From: Candidatus Dactylopiibacterium carminicum
Lineage (GTDB): Bacteria; Pseudomonadota; Gammaproteobacteria; Burkholderiales; Rhodocyclaceae
Direction: 5' to 3'
DNA length: 64,000 bases
Assembly: GCF_014736495.1 (NCBI RefSeq)
Contig: NZ_MDUX01000014.1
Span: 1-64,000 of the forward strand
A program made the position numbers and the translations under genes. Below, one piece after another: positions 50,771 through 59,818 of this stretch. The first letter of the stretch is position 1. Each line of letters opens with the position of its first letter. The notes below the pieces were generated by a model. It did no database searches and had not been told where the DNA came from. It saw nothing but the letters and a program-made list of their open reading frames with translations.

Positions 50771-51679
50771 ATGAAAAAACTGCATCTGGCGCTGGCAATG
50801 GTCGCCGGTTTCGCGGTACATGCCGCAAATGCCCAGGCCCTCGATGGCACCCTGAAGAAGATCAAGGACAACGGCAGCATCACGCTCGGCATCCGTGAAT
50901 CCTCCTTCCCGCTGTCCTATCTTGACGCCAGCCAGAAGCCCATCGGCTACCACATCGACATCTGTAATGCCATCGTCGATGCAGTCAAAACCAAGCTTGC
51001 ACTGCCCAAGCTGGAAGTGAAGACCCAGGCCGTCACCTCTCAGAACCGCATCCCGCTGACCGTCAACGGCACCGTCGATCTGGAATGCGGCTCCACCACC
51101 AACGATACCTCCCGCCAACAACAGGTTGCCTTCGCACCGACCACCTACATCACCAACGTGATGATGGCCGTGAAGAAGTCCTCCGGCATCAAGAGCCTGT
51201 CCGATCTGAACGGCAAGCCCGTGGCCACCACCACTGGCACCACCAGCGTGCAACTGATCCGCGCCCACAAGGTCGGTCAGGGCGTCAATTTCCGCGAGGT
51301 GTATGGCAAGGACCATGCTGACTTCTTCCTGATGCTGGAAACCGACCGCGCCGTGGCCTTCGTCATGGATGACAACCTGCTGATGGGCCTGATCGCCAAC
51401 TCCAAGGCGCCGCAGGACTACGCCATCGTCGGCGAATCGCTGTCGCTCGAACCGATCGCGATCATGCTGCGCAAGGACGATCCTCAGTTCAAAGGCCTCG
51501 TGGCAGCCACCATCGGTAGCCTGGCCAAGAGCGGCCAGCTGGCCAAGCTCTACACCAAGTGGTTCCTGTCGCCGATTCCGCCCAAAGGCGTGAATCTGAA
51601 TGTGCCGATGAGTGATGCACTCAAGGCGGCCATCGCAGAGCCGAACGACAGGCCGAAGGAAGCCTACGCGGCGAAGTAA
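50771..51679 (+). CDS. gltI: Glutamate/aspartate ABC transporter substrate-binding protein
   Basis: Periplasmic binding protein of 302 residues. Signal peptide to about residue 21, then GTLKKIKDNGSITLGIRESSFPLSYLD, GYHIDICNAIVDAVK, TVDLECGSTTNDTSRQQQVAFAPTTYITNVMMAV and the C-terminal KLYTKWFLSPIPPKGVNLNVPMSDALKAAI, which identify the GltI/YbeJ group. GGAGG precedes the ATG. A short hairpin (GCCCC-ACTC-GGGG) lies in the leader. First gene of gltIJKL; a hairpin after it would favour excess binding protein. Confidence 0.93.
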   Translation: MKKLHLALAMVAGFAVHAANAQALDGTLKKIKDNGSITLGIRESSFPLSYLDASQKPIGYHIDICNAIVDAVKTKLALPKLEVKTQAVTSQNRIPLTVNGTVDLECGSTTNDTSRQQQVAFAPTTYITNVMMAVKKSSGIKSLSDLNGKPVATTTGTTSVQLIRAHKVGQGVNFREVYGKDHADFFLMLETDRAVAFVMDDNLLMGLIANSKAPQDYAIVGESLSLEPIAIMLRKDDPQFKGLVAATIGSLAKSGQLAKLYTKWFLSPIPPKGVNLNVPMSDALKAAIAEPNDRPKEAYAAK

Positions 51680-51700
51680 GACGGACCTGATGCAACAAAC

Positions 51701-51718
51701 GGCGGCCGCAAGGCCGCC
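51701..51718 (+). terminator. Attenuating hairpin between gltI and gltJ
   Basis: GGCGGCC-GCAA-GGCCGCC followed by TTCTCTCTTCT, 21 bases after the gltI stop. The interrupted T-tract suggests partial termination or 3' stabilisation, the common way to raise binding-protein levels over the membrane components. Confidence 0.65.
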
Positions 51719-51771
51719 TTCTCTCTTCTGAGTCTGTCGCTGTATCCTGACTCTGTCGCTGGAGACTCGAT

Positions 51772-52509
51772 GTGAATTACAACTGGAACTGGGGCGTTTT
51801 CTTCCAGACCATCCCCGCCGGAGACGAGACTTACCTGACCTGGGTCATCCACGGTCTGGGGTGGACGATTGCCATCTCCTTATGTGCCTGGGTCATCGCG
51901 CTCGTGCTCGGCAGCATCGCCGGCACCCTGCGCACGGTACCGAACAAGAAACTGGCTTTCATCGGCCACACCTGGGTCGAATTCTTCCGCAACGTGCCGC
52001 TGCTGATGCAGCTGTTCCTGTGGTTCTTCGTGGTGCCCGAACTGCTGCCCCGGGATCTCGCCATGTGGGTCAAGCAGGACATGCCGGCCAAGGAATTCCT
52101 CACCGCTGTCGTGGCGCTGGGCCTGTTCACCTCCGCACGGGTGGCCGAGCAGGTGCGCGCGGGCATTCAGGCCTTGCCACGTGGCCAGCGCAACGCCGGC
52201 CTGGCGCTCGGCCTCACGCAGACGCAAACCTATCGTTTCGTGCTGCTGCCGATGGCCTTCCGCATCATCATCCCGCCACTGACCTCGGAATTCATGAACG
52301 CCTTCAAGAACTCCGGCGTCGCCTACGCCGTCGGCGTCTGGGAGCTGGTCTTCGTATCCCGCCAGATGGTGGAGGAAACTGGTGGTCAGGTCATCGAAAG
52401 CCTGATCGTGCCTACGGTGCTCTACATCGTCTGTGCCTATGCGGCCAACCGCGTCATGGCTGTCATCGAAAGCCGCGCGCACGTGCCCGGCTTCATCGTG
52501 GCGAAATAA
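51772..52509 (+). CDS. gltJ: Glutamate/aspartate ABC transporter permease GltJ
   Basis: HisM-type inner-membrane permease of 245 residues. Starts NYNWNWGVFFQTIPAGDETYLTWVIHGLGWTIAISLCAW as GltJ does, with the EAA loop GQRNAGLALGLTQTQTYRFVLLPMAFRIIIPP for ATPase contact. The start is GTG 51772, preceded by CTGGAGA; no ATG matches the conserved N-terminus. Follows gltI by 92 bases and precedes gltK by 10. Confidence 0.93.
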   Translation: MNYNWNWGVFFQTIPAGDETYLTWVIHGLGWTIAISLCAWVIALVLGSIAGTLRTVPNKKLAFIGHTWVEFFRNVPLLMQLFLWFFVVPELLPRDLAMWVKQDMPAKEFLTAVVALGLFTSARVAEQVRAGIQALPRGQRNAGLALGLTQTQTYRFVLLPMAFRIIIPPLTSEFMNAFKNSGVAYAVGVWELVFVSRQMVEETGGQVIESLIVPTVLYIVCAYAANRVMAVIESRAHVPGFIVAK

Positions 52510-52519
52510 GGAGGACACG

Positions 52520-53185
52520 ATGCTCGGCACATTAGATTTTTCCGTCATCCCGCTGGCCATGCCGGCGATCCTGAAGGGTCTGTGGTTCAGCCTTGAGCTG
52601 ACCGTGATCGCCATGATCGGCGGCGTCATCCTGGGAACCCTGCTTGCGCTCGCGCGCCTCTCCGGTGGCAAGTTTATCGGTGGCGCGGCCAAGGTCTATG
52701 TCGACCTGATGCGCTCCATCCCCCTGCTGATGATGATCCTGTGGTTCTTCTTCCTCATTCCGTTCGTGACCGGTCAGCCGATCGGTCAGAACAAGTCAGC
52801 CATCATCACCTTCACGCTGTTCCAGGCTGCCTTCTACAGCGAGATCATGCGCGCAGGCATCCAGAGCATTCCGCGTGGACAGGTCAACGCGGCGCTGGCC
52901 ATCGGCATGACCTACTGGCAGACCATGGGGTACGTGGTCCTGCCGCAGGCCTTCCGCAACATGGTACTGGTACTGCTGACGCAGACCTTCATCCTGTTCC
53001 AGGACACCTCGCTGGTCTACGCCATCGGCGCCACGGACCTGCTGAAGGCCGCCGAGAACGCCGGCATGCTGTATGGTCGTACGGTCGAGATGTATCTGTT
53101 CGTATCGGTCATCTACTTCGCCATCTGTTTCTCGCTGTCCATGTTCGTCAAATACATGAACAAGCGCATCGCAATCATTCGTTAG
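52520..53185 (+). CDS. gltK: Glutamate/aspartate ABC transporter permease GltK
   Basis: Second permease of the importer, 221 residues, with five helices and the EAA loop [30 protein letters not shown]. The N-terminal [38 protein letters not shown] block and [13 protein letters not shown] match GltK. The open frame extends upstream over the end of gltJ; ATG 52520 with AAGGAGGA was chosen. Pairs with GltJ in the membrane. Confidence 0.93.
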   Translation: MLGTLDFSVIPLAMPAILKGLWFSLELTVIAMIGGVILGTLLALARLSGGKFIGGAAKVYVDLMRSIPLLMMILWFFFLIPFVTGQPIGQNKSAIITFTLFQAAFYSEIMRAGIQSIPRGQVNAALAIGMTYWQTMGYVVLPQAFRNMVLVLLTQTFILFQDTSLVYAIGATDLLKAAENAGMLYGRTVEMYLFVSVIYFAICFSLSMFVKYMNKRIAIIR

Positions 53186-53193
53186 GTCACCCC

Positions 53194-53922
53194 ATGATCA
53201 AGATCGAAAACGTTTCCAAGTGGTACGGCAATTTCCAGGTACTCACCGATTGCACGACCAACGTCGAGAAGGGCGAAGTTGTCGTCGTCTGCGGTCCGTC
53301 CGGCTCGGGTAAATCCACGCTGATCAAGTGCGTCAACGGCCTGGAACCCATCCAGCAAGGCAAGATCGTCGTCAATGGCACACAGGTCAATGACCTGCGC
53401 ACCGATCTACCCAAGCTGCGCGCTCACGTAGGCATGGTGTTCCAGCACTTCGAACTGTTCCCGCACATGAGCATCACACAGAACCTGGCCATCGGTCAGG
53501 TCAAGGTGCTCGGTCGCAGCCAGGACGAAGCCATGGAGCGCGGCCTCAGGCTGCTCGATCGCGTCGGCCTCAAGGCGCACGCCAACAAGTTCCCGGGCGA
53601 GCTCTCGGGCGGCCAGCAGCAACGCGTGGCCATTGCCCGCGCGTTGTCGATGGATCCGATTTGCATGCTGTTCGACGAACCGACCTCCGCGCTTGACCCC
53701 GAGATGATCAACGAGGTGCTGGACGTCATGGTCGAACTGGCGAAGGAAGGCATGACCATGATGGTGGTGACCCACGAAATGGGCTTCGCCCGCAAGGTGG
53801 CGAACCGCGTGGTATTCATGGATCAGGGCCAGATCGTCGAAGATGCGACCAAGGACGACTTCTTCGGCCAGCCGCGCTCCGACCGCGCCCAACAATTCCT
53901 CTCCAAGATCCTCAACCACTGA
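53194..53922 (+). CDS. gltL: Glutamate/aspartate ABC transporter ATP-binding protein
   Basis: ATPase of 242 residues with all motifs intact: Walker [11 protein letters not shown]-loop [11 protein letters not shown], signature [10 protein letters not shown], Walker [15 protein letters not shown] and switch His VTHEM. The GltL/GlnQ type is evident from the N-terminus ([20 protein letters not shown]). It follows gltK by eight bases; a terminator follows. The asparaginase gene starts 65 bases downstream. Confidence 0.95.
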   Translation: MIKIENVSKWYGNFQVLTDCTTNVEKGEVVVVCGPSGSGKSTLIKCVNGLEPIQQGKIVVNGTQVNDLRTDLPKLRAHVGMVFQHFELFPHMSITQNLAIGQVKVLGRSQDEAMERGLRLLDRVGLKAHANKFPGELSGGQQQRVAIARALSMDPICMLFDEPTSALDPEMINEVLDVMVELAKEGMTMMVVTHEMGFARKVANRVVFMDQGQIVEDATKDDFFGQPRSDRAQQFLSKILNH

Positions 53923-53944
53923 GCGATCACTCAATCCCACACGA

Positions 53945-53970
53945 CGCCGGCACAGCCGGCGTTTTCGTTT
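53945..53970 (+). terminator. Intrinsic terminator of gltIJKL
   Basis: CGCCGGC-ACA-GCCGGCG followed by TTTTCGTTT, 22 bases after the gltL stop. Since the asparaginase gene begins 18 bases later with AAGGAAA, some read-through is likely. Confidence 0.8.
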
Positions 53971-53987
53971 CCGCGCAAGGAAAAGCC

Positions 53988-54944
53988 ATGCCTCACCTCG
54001 CCCTCGTCGCCACCGGTGGCACCATTGCCGGCCTGGGCAGCGACACCCGCTACACGGCCAGCCAGCTCGGCGCCGATGCCCTGCTCGCCGCTCAGCCTGC
54101 CTTGGGGGCACTGGCCACCTGGCAATTGCATCAACCCTATTCCCTCGACTCGCGTGATCTCACGCCGGAACACTGGCTACGCCTAGCCTCCTTGCTGCGC
54201 ACCTTGCTGGATGACCCGGCCATCGACGGCATCATCGTCACCCATGGCACCGATACGCTCGAGGAAACCGCGTTGGCGCTGGACCTGCTGCTGCCCACCG
54301 GCAAACCCGTGGTACTCACTGCGGCCATGCGCCCGGCCAACAGCCCGCAGGCGGATGGCCCCACCAATCTGCTGCAGGCCGCCCAGGTAGCCTGTTCAAC
54401 GGACACCTGGGGACGCGGCGTACTGGTCGTCGCCCACGGCCGGATCATCGCCGGTCGCCACTGCCGCAAATGCCATACCTCGGCGCTGGATGCCCTGCGT
54501 CCAAGCGTCGGCGCTGCGCCGGGGCATGTCGACAACGGCGGGCCACACTTCCTCGAACCAGCCTCTGGCGAATGCCCGGCCCCCATTCCAGCCATTCCGG
54601 CCCACCTGCCACGTGTGGATATCCTCTACGGCCAGACTGGCATGCCCGGGGATCTGGTGACCGCCTGTGTCGCCGGTGGCACGCGCGGGCTGGTACTGGC
54701 GCTCACCGGCAACGGCAGCGTGCCTCACAGCCTGCGTCCGGCCTTGCGGGAAGCCCAGGCGGCGGGAGTGGTAGTCGTACGTGGCTCGCGAATCCCAAAC
54801 GGAGGCGTATGGACGGATCACAACGAGGATGATGCGGCCAATGGTTTCATCGCCACCGGCTCCTACACCCCACAACAGGCACGCGTGCTGCTGATGCTCG
54901 CATTGGCAGCCGGTATTCCGCCTGCCGGGATGTTCCATGCCTGA
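53988..54944 (+). CDS. L-asparaginase/glutaminase (type II-like, cytoplasmic)
   Basis: Hydrolyses asparagine, and perhaps glutamine, to the acid and ammonia. The 318 residues contain both catalytic triads of the asparaginase family: LVATGGTIAGLGSDTRYTA (first Thr) and GIIVTHGTDTLEETALALDLLL (second Thr-Asp), plus the Lys region (TAAMRPANSPQADGPTNL). No signal peptide, unlike periplasmic type II enzymes. It follows gltIJKL, which imports glutamate/aspartate, so the cluster could couple amide hydrolysis to acidic amino-acid use. Position 166-172 region (RHCRKCHTSALDALRP) has the usual arrangement. Confidence 0.9.
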   Translation: MPHLALVATGGTIAGLGSDTRYTASQLGADALLAAQPALGALATWQLHQPYSLDSRDLTPEHWLRLASLLRTLLDDPAIDGIIVTHGTDTLEETALALDLLLPTGKPVVLTAAMRPANSPQADGPTNLLQAAQVACSTDTWGRGVLVVAHGRIIAGRHCRKCHTSALDALRPSVGAAPGHVDNGGPHFLEPASGECPAPIPAIPAHLPRVDILYGQTGMPGDLVTACVAGGTRGLVLALTGNGSVPHSLRPALREAQAAGVVVVRGSRIPNGGVWTDHNEDDAANGFIATGSYTPQQARVLLMLALAAGIPPAGMFHA

Positions 54945-55078
54945 CCTCCCGCAAGGGCATTCCCTCACTGGCGCTCTGCGGGTTTAAGGCAAAGCGCCAT
55001 CCCGTCGCTATGCTGGAAATGTGCATCCGGCCTGCGCGAATGACCGCGCCACGTGATGCACCGCAGCAGGAGGCGACC

Positions 55079-55267
55079 ATGAAACCCAAGACCCCCATCC
55101 TCCCCGCACACGACCTCGCCCGCTATGACGAGGAGGTGCTGAACGCCAGCTGGTTGCCCTATTTCGTGGATCCGCAAACGCCCCTGCCCGCCGAAGATTC
55201 ACACACGGCGCCTTCCTCCCAGGATCCGGACGACTTCATTGCCAGGATCTACCTCGCCCAGGAGTGA
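55079..55267 (+). CDS. Small acidic hypothetical protein
   Basis: A 62-residue soluble protein (MKPKTPILPAHDLARYDEEV, NASWLPYFVDPQTPLP, DPDDFIARIYLAQE) with no signal peptide, membrane segment or Cys. I do not recognise a family. CAGGAGG lies seven bases before the ATG, the best ribosome site nearby, which supports it being a real gene. It lies between the asparaginase and pectate lyase genes on the same strand. Confidence 0.6.
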   Translation: MKPKTPILPAHDLARYDEEVLNASWLPYFVDPQTPLPAEDSHTAPSSQDPDDFIARIYLAQE

Positions 55268-55435
55268 GTGCGCCCGCCGGGACAGCGCACATCCTCAGCA
55301 AGCTGCCGGGCACGCCCTCATACCTCTTTCGGCGTATTTAGCCGCGGGAAGGCAATGACGCATCCGTACAAGTCCGGCAACGGCGCACGACGTATCATCC
55401 TGGTTGAAGTTCCGAACCAGACCAAAGGAGACATC

Positions 55436-56584
55436 GTGCGCTACCCCGTATCCATGGCGATCCTATCCGCCACACTCCTGGCGGCCTGTGCGGCCCAGCC
55501 GCCCGCCCCGAAACAATACCAGCCCATCCCTCTGGGCCTGTTTTCGGACGGCATCCATCACTGGCAGAACCTTCACGGCAAGGACTATCCCCGTTACCGG
55601 GAAGACCAGATCGTCGAGATCGCCAACAACGTGCTGCTGTACCAGCGTGATAACGGCGGCTGGATCGAGAACCGCGATCCGGCACGCATCCTCGACGACT
55701 CGGACATCAAGGCCGCTGAAGCCGAAAAAGCCAATCCGAAGGGCAGTTTCGACAACCGCAACGTCTATTCACAAGTCGAGTACCTGTTCGCGGCCTATGA
55801 CCAGACCGGCAACAAGACCTATCGCCAAGCCGCGCTGAAGGGCCTGCGCTACACCCTGTCGATGCAACACAAGAAATGCGGTGGCTGGCCGCACACGGTT
55901 CCCGGTGCGCAGCCCTACCACCCCTACATCACCATGGCGGACGAAGTGACCTCCGGCGTGTTGCGCATGCTGCGCAAGGTGGAACAGGCCGATCCCCCAT
56001 TCAAGAGCGTGGACGCGGCAGATCGCACAGCCGCCACCGACGCTCGCAAACGGGGCGACGCCTGCGTGCTGCAACTGCAGGTCCGGCAGAACGATAAGCT
56101 TGCCGGCTGGGCTGGACAATACGACCCTGAAACGCTGCAACCCGCACAAGGCCGCAGCTTCGAGCTGCCCTCGATGGTGTCGCAGGAGTCCGTCGAGATG
56201 GCGCGCTATCTGATGAGCATTCCGGCCCCCTCGCCCGAAGTCGTCGCAGCCATCGACGGCGTGATGGCCTGGTTCGAGCGTTCCAAGCTCACAGGCTGGA
56301 AGATCGAGACGATCAAGCTGGATCAGCCTGTGAAGTACGATTACCACACCGCCACCACCGATCGCCGCCTGGTTCAGGATCCCGACGCTGGCCCACTGTG
56401 GGGCCGCTTCTATGACGTCAAGGACAACAGCATCGTGCTGGCCAACCGTGACGGCATTCGCGTCAAGGACTACAGCCAGATCCACCACGAGCGGCGCACC
56501 GGTTACGCCTGGTACGGCGTCTGGCCCACCAAAGTGCTGTACGAGGAATACCCCGCCTGGAAAAAACGCATGGGGCGCGGCTGA
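55436..56584 (+). CDS. pelA: Pectate lyase, PL10 family, lipoprotein
   Basis: Cleaves polygalacturonate by beta-elimination. The 382-residue protein has a lipoprotein signal (TLLAAC, about Cys19) and a PL10-like (alpha/alpha)-barrel: EIANNVLLYQRDNGGWIENRDP, SFDNRNVYSQVEYLFAAYDQTG, MQHKKCGGWPHTVPGAQPYHPYITMADEV and QVRQNDKLAGWAGQYDPETLQPAQGRSFELPSMVSQESVEM. The closing block RTGYAWYGVWPTKVLYEEYPAWKKR is typical. The start is a GTG at 55436 with AAAGGAG nine bases upstream; the longer frame lacks a signal peptide. A surface or periplasmic anchor suggests use of imported oligogalacturonides. Confidence 0.9.
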   Translation: MRYPVSMAILSATLLAACAAQPPAPKQYQPIPLGLFSDGIHHWQNLHGKDYPRYREDQIVEIANNVLLYQRDNGGWIENRDPARILDDSDIKAAEAEKANPKGSFDNRNVYSQVEYLFAAYDQTGNKTYRQAALKGLRYTLSMQHKKCGGWPHTVPGAQPYHPYITMADEVTSGVLRMLRKVEQADPPFKSVDAADRTAATDARKRGDACVLQLQVRQNDKLAGWAGQYDPETLQPAQGRSFELPSMVSQESVEMARYLMSIPAPSPEVVAAIDGVMAWFERSKLTGWKIETIKLDQPVKYDYHTATTDRRLVQDPDAGPLWGRFYDVKDNSIVLANRDGIRVKDYSQIHHERRTGYAWYGVWPTKVLYEEYPAWKKRMGRG

Positions 56585-56597
56585 GCAGCAATCAAAA

Positions 56598-56627
56598 CGG
56601 GCAGCCAAGGCTGCCCGTTTTTTTTTT
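56598..56627. terminator. Bidirectional terminator between pectate lyase and ndh
   Basis: CGGGCAGCC-AA-GGCTGCCCG followed by ten T on the plus strand; on the minus strand four T follow (from AAAA at 56594-56597). It serves the pectate lyase gene strongly and ndh weakly. Confidence 0.88.
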
Positions 56628-56688
56628 CTCAGATTCTCAAAGCCCCTCTCGCCACGGCGAAGCAGAAGGGGCTGTTACCTGAGATGCC

Positions 56689-58008
56689 TCAGTGCAGCTT
56701 GATGCGCGGATTGCGGATCCGGTCGATGGCCTCCACCCAGGTAGCGAGCCAGGTACGGAAGCCGCCATTGATGGCGACCTGATGCTGCTTGTGCAGCGAC
56801 CAGTACATGCACTTGGCGAACAGCCCCTCGATGAACACGCTACCGCGGCGGATGCCGCCCATCAGGCTGCCGACAGTGCTGTATTCGCCCAGCGAGACCA
56901 GCGAACCATGATCCTTGTAGGAGAAACGCAGAGCGCTCTTGCCCGCGAGGATGCGCGGGATGGAGCTGGCCAACATGCTGGCCTGCTGGTGCGCAGCCTG
57001 GGCGCGTGGCGGTACCAAGGCACCACCCTTGTCATCCAGGGGACAGGCCGCGCAGTCGCCAAAGGCGAAGATGTGCTCATCGTCCACACTGCGCAGGCTG
57101 CGATCGACGAGGATCTGGTTGATGCGGTTGGTCTGCAGACCGCCGAAGTTCTTCAGGAACTCCGGCGCCTTGATACCGGCGGCCCACACGCGCAACGCAC
57201 CGGGGATGAACTTGCCGCTGGCCATGCGGATGCCCTGGGCTGTGATCTCCACCACTTTCTCGTTGGTGTGGATATCGATGTCCAGCTTGCGCAGCTCCTG
57301 CGCCACGGCGCCGGAAACCCGCTCGGGCAGGAGCGGCAGGATGCGCGGCGCAGCATCGAGGATGGTGATCTTGAGGTCACGCTCGGGGTGCAGGTTCTGC
57401 AGGCCGTAGCTGTCCATGATGCGCGCGGTCATGTGCAGCTCTGCCGCCAGCTCGACCCCGGTTGCGCCTCCTCCGATGATGGCCACGGTGAAACGTCCTT
57501 CTCCAGGCACCGCCGAGCCCGTCTGCGCACGCATGCTGGCATCCACCAACTTGCGGTGGAAGTACTGCGCGGCCTGCGGGGAATCCAGGAAGATGCAGTT
57601 TTCGCGCGCCCCTGGCGTGTTGAAATCATTACTCTGGCTGCCCACCGCAATCACCAGCATGTCGTAGCCCAGCGCGCTTTCCGGGATCAGCTCCTCGCCC
57701 TCCAGGCTGAGTACCGGCGCCAGACGGATTTCGCGCCGTTCGCGATCCAGAGAAGTCAGTTCTCCCAGACGGAAACGGAAATGATGACGTCGGGCGAGCG
57801 CTAGGTATTCGAGCTCCTCTGCGTGCGAATCCAGGGTGCCGGCGGCCACCTGATGCAGCAGCGGTTTCCAAACGTGCGTGCGGGCCCGGTCGACGAGCGT
57901 GATATCAGCCTCGCCACGCTTGCCCAGACGCCGTCCGAGCTTGACGGCAAGTTCCAGGCCGCCGGCGCCTCCGCCGACGATGACGATGTGTTTCTTGAGT
58001 TGGGGCAT
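56689..58008 (-). CDS. ndh: Type II NADH:quinone oxidoreductase
   Basis: Non-proton-pumping NADH dehydrogenase of 439 residues bound to the inner membrane. Two dinucleotide folds are present: FAD at the N-terminus (HIVIVGGGAGGLELAVKLGRRLG) and NADH in the middle (FTVAIIGGGATGVELAAELH), plus VWAAGIKAPEF, the FAD motif IFAFGDCAACP (Cys pair) and the C-terminal amphipathic segment AKCMYWSLHKQHQVAINGG that anchors the family. The ATG is at the start of the conserved sequence; the ribosome site is weak. The 270-base gap downstream of the promoter contains no gene I accept. Confidence 0.94.
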   Translation of the reverse strand: MPQLKKHIVIVGGGAGGLELAVKLGRRLGKRGEADITLVDRARTHVWKPLLHQVAAGTLDSHAEELEYLALARRHHFRFRLGELTSLDRERREIRLAPVLSLEGEELIPESALGYDMLVIAVGSQSNDFNTPGARENCIFLDSPQAAQYFHRKLVDASMRAQTGSAVPGEGRFTVAIIGGGATGVELAAELHMTARIMDSYGLQNLHPERDLKITILDAAPRILPLLPERVSGAVAQELRKLDIDIHTNEKVVEITAQGIRMASGKFIPGALRVWAAGIKAPEFLKNFGGLQTNRINQILVDRSLRSVDDEHIFAFGDCAACPLDDKGGALVPPRAQAAHQQASMLASSIPRILAGKSALRFSYKDHGSLVSLGEYSTVGSLMGGIRRGSVFIEGLFAKCMYWSLHKQHQVAINGGFRTWLATWVEAIDRIRNPRIKLH

Positions 58009-58280
58009 GGTTTGAGAGTCAAGGTTGGCAACTGCCGCCGACTATATCGGCGCCACCTCAAGCAAACAAATACCTTTGCTTATCCATCAATCAGGCTTTT
58101 GACTGCTGCGGCGCAGCGTTGGCGTCGGGTCAGTGCATGGAGCACCGCCGGAAACAGGCCTCATACCCGGTTTCTGCGCTTTCCGTCATGGCTGCCATGT
58201 CACCGCCACAATCCGTACAACCCTTTAGTTTCAGCCAGATAGGTCGGGCACGCAGCCACTCTTTTGCATAAAACCACCCA

Positions 58281-59504
58281 TCAACGACGCAGCAGGCGCC
58301 CACTCTCCGCCAGCCAGCGATTCGCATCTCGCGCCAACCACTCACGGGCCAGATCATCGTCTTGCAGCCATTGGTCGATGAAGGCCAGACTCACGGCCTG
58401 CAAGGACTTGGCCTGATCCTCCTGACTATCGACGCCCATTTGCGGCTGCCCCGCGGAATTACTCCCGCCAGGACCAGCGCCCCCCTGTGGGCCACCTCCC
58501 GACGCACCGCCACCTGGGCCGCCCATACCGCCGCTACCGCCCATGCCACCACCGGGGCCGCCACGGCCGCCGCCTTCGGCGCCACCCCGCCCACCGCCGC
58601 CCCCCGAACGCGAAGGGGCTCCGCCAGAGAATTCGGCGCGCGCCGGGCCGGACTGCGCGCTGCCCCCGCCGATCACCGCATGTGAGGCGTAGGCCAGATT
58701 CAGGCTGAGCTTATCCTTGCCGGGCATGTGGCGGAACGGCATCTCGCGCAGCCGGGCATTGAAGGCATAGTCGAAACGATCGACGTCCTCCGCGCTGGTC
58801 ACCAGCAGCATCGGCCCTTGCATGTCGACATAGCGCTGGTTGAAGCTCTCGCCGCCATAGCCTGCATAGGGGCTGAGAATGATCGCTGCACGCCAGACCA
58901 GCGGGAAGGTAGGCAGGGTCACATCCGTGAAATGTTCGCCCAGCGCGGCCTGCACGGTCTGGGCACCGAGATCGAAGCCGACCAGCATGACCTGCTCAAG
59001 GTCCAGCCCGGCAAGAGGGTCCTTCTCCCGCTGGCGACTGCGCAACTCGTGCATCACCCAGGCCAGCGTGTCGAGGCGCCATTGCAAACTGGGGTTGGCG
59101 TAGGCCTCGATCGCCAGTGGCCGAAAATCCCCCTCGCGGGCACGGCTGCCTGCCAACACTGCCGGACCATGCCGTGCCGCCTGGATGCTGAGCACGGCAT
59201 GACCGGCTTCCGCCCATTTCTGCAGCAGCGGCAAGGGTGAATCGACTGCGTCGCCCAGCCCGCCCAGAAAGACGATCAGGCCCGCAGGCTGCTCGCTGAG
59301 CGGCCGCAACAGCAGGACATCGATGGAATCCTCGCCACGCGACCAACGTTCCCTGACCGGCTGGACCGGATACTGCATGGCCGGCAGGTAACCCGCGCTA
59401 CGTAACGGCTGCGGCGCAGCATTGCGTGGCGGCTCCCCTTGATGCGCGCAGGCCAACAACAGCCCGCAGGCGAAGAACAGGGCAAGAACACGAAACAGGC
59501 GCAT
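58281..59504 (-). CDS. Alpha/beta-hydrolase-like lipoprotein (DUF3530-type) with Gly-rich insert
   Basis: Envelope protein of 407 residues. Lipobox LLLAC near residue 19. The core resembles DUF3530/alpha-beta hydrolase: GLIVFLGGLGDAVD (oxyanion region), the elbow MLVGFDLGAQTVQ, MLLVTSAEDVDRFDY, and a C-terminal His (ASHAVIGGG). The elbow has GxDxG rather than GxSxG, so a serine nucleophile is missing. About residues 293-350 are a low-complexity stretch almost entirely of Gly with Ser, Ala, Arg, Met and Pro, inserted before the last helices. ATG 59504 with GGAG upstream was preferred. It follows lysA and the small membrane-protein gene on the same strand. Confidence 0.75.
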   Translation of the reverse strand: MRLFRVLALFFACGLLLACAHQGEPPRNAAPQPLRSAGYLPAMQYPVQPVRERWSRGEDSIDVLLLRPLSEQPAGLIVFLGGLGDAVDSPLPLLQKWAEAGHAVLSIQAARHGPAVLAGSRAREGDFRPLAIEAYANPSLQWRLDTLAWVMHELRSRQREKDPLAGLDLEQVMLVGFDLGAQTVQAALGEHFTDVTLPTFPLVWRAAIILSPYAGYGGESFNQRYVDMQGPMLLVTSAEDVDRFDYAFNARLREMPFRHMPGKDKLSLNLAYASHAVIGGGSAQSGPARAEFSGGAPSRSGGGGGRGGAEGGGRGGPGGGMGGSGGMGGPGGGASGGGPQGGAGPGGSNSAGQPQMGVDSQEDQAKSLQAVSLAFIDQWLQDDDLAREWLARDANRWLAESGRLLRR

Positions 59505-59620
59505 GGCGCGGGGCTCCGGCAAAACCCGCATGGTGTCGCCCGGATGCGCGAAATGCGCTCAGGCAGACGCAAAAAACACTCAAGGCCTCAGCACCAAACG
59601 CCACAGGATACGAACAGGAT

Positions 59621-59812
59621 TCAGCCCAGCCACACCATCAGCAGGATCAGCAACAAGGCTGCCGCCGCCAGCGTACGACGCGAGATGACTGGTGCACGGA
59701 AGCGCTTTTTCGTAGGTGGCGTGGCAGCCGCCAGGCGCCCACGTACCTGGGCAAGGCGGGCGGCCTTGTCAGCATCGTTACGCGCGAAGGGAGACTCCGG
59801 CCTGTCCGCCAT
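59621..59812 (-). CDS. Small single-pass membrane protein
   Basis: A 63-residue protein: a basic cytoplasmic N-part (NDADKAARLAQVRGRLAAATPPTKKRFR) and one C-terminal helix (LAAAALLLILLMVWLG), so a tail-anchored inner-membrane protein. I do not recognise a family. Its ATG lies six bases after the lysA stop, so it is probably translated from the lysA message, though the ribosome site is weak. Confidence 0.6.
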   Translation of the reverse strand: MADRPESPFARNDADKAARLAQVRGRLAAATPPTKKRFRAPVISRRTLAAAALLLILLMVWLG

Positions 59813-59818
59813 GCCGAG

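Noticed and set aside
58130..58270. Short Cys-rich frame (CTDCGG ... CFRRC) on the minus strand after the DUF3530-type gene
   Set aside because: The Cys pattern is suggestive of a small zinc-binding protein, but there is no start codon with a ribosome site and the frame overlaps the upstream gene's end.
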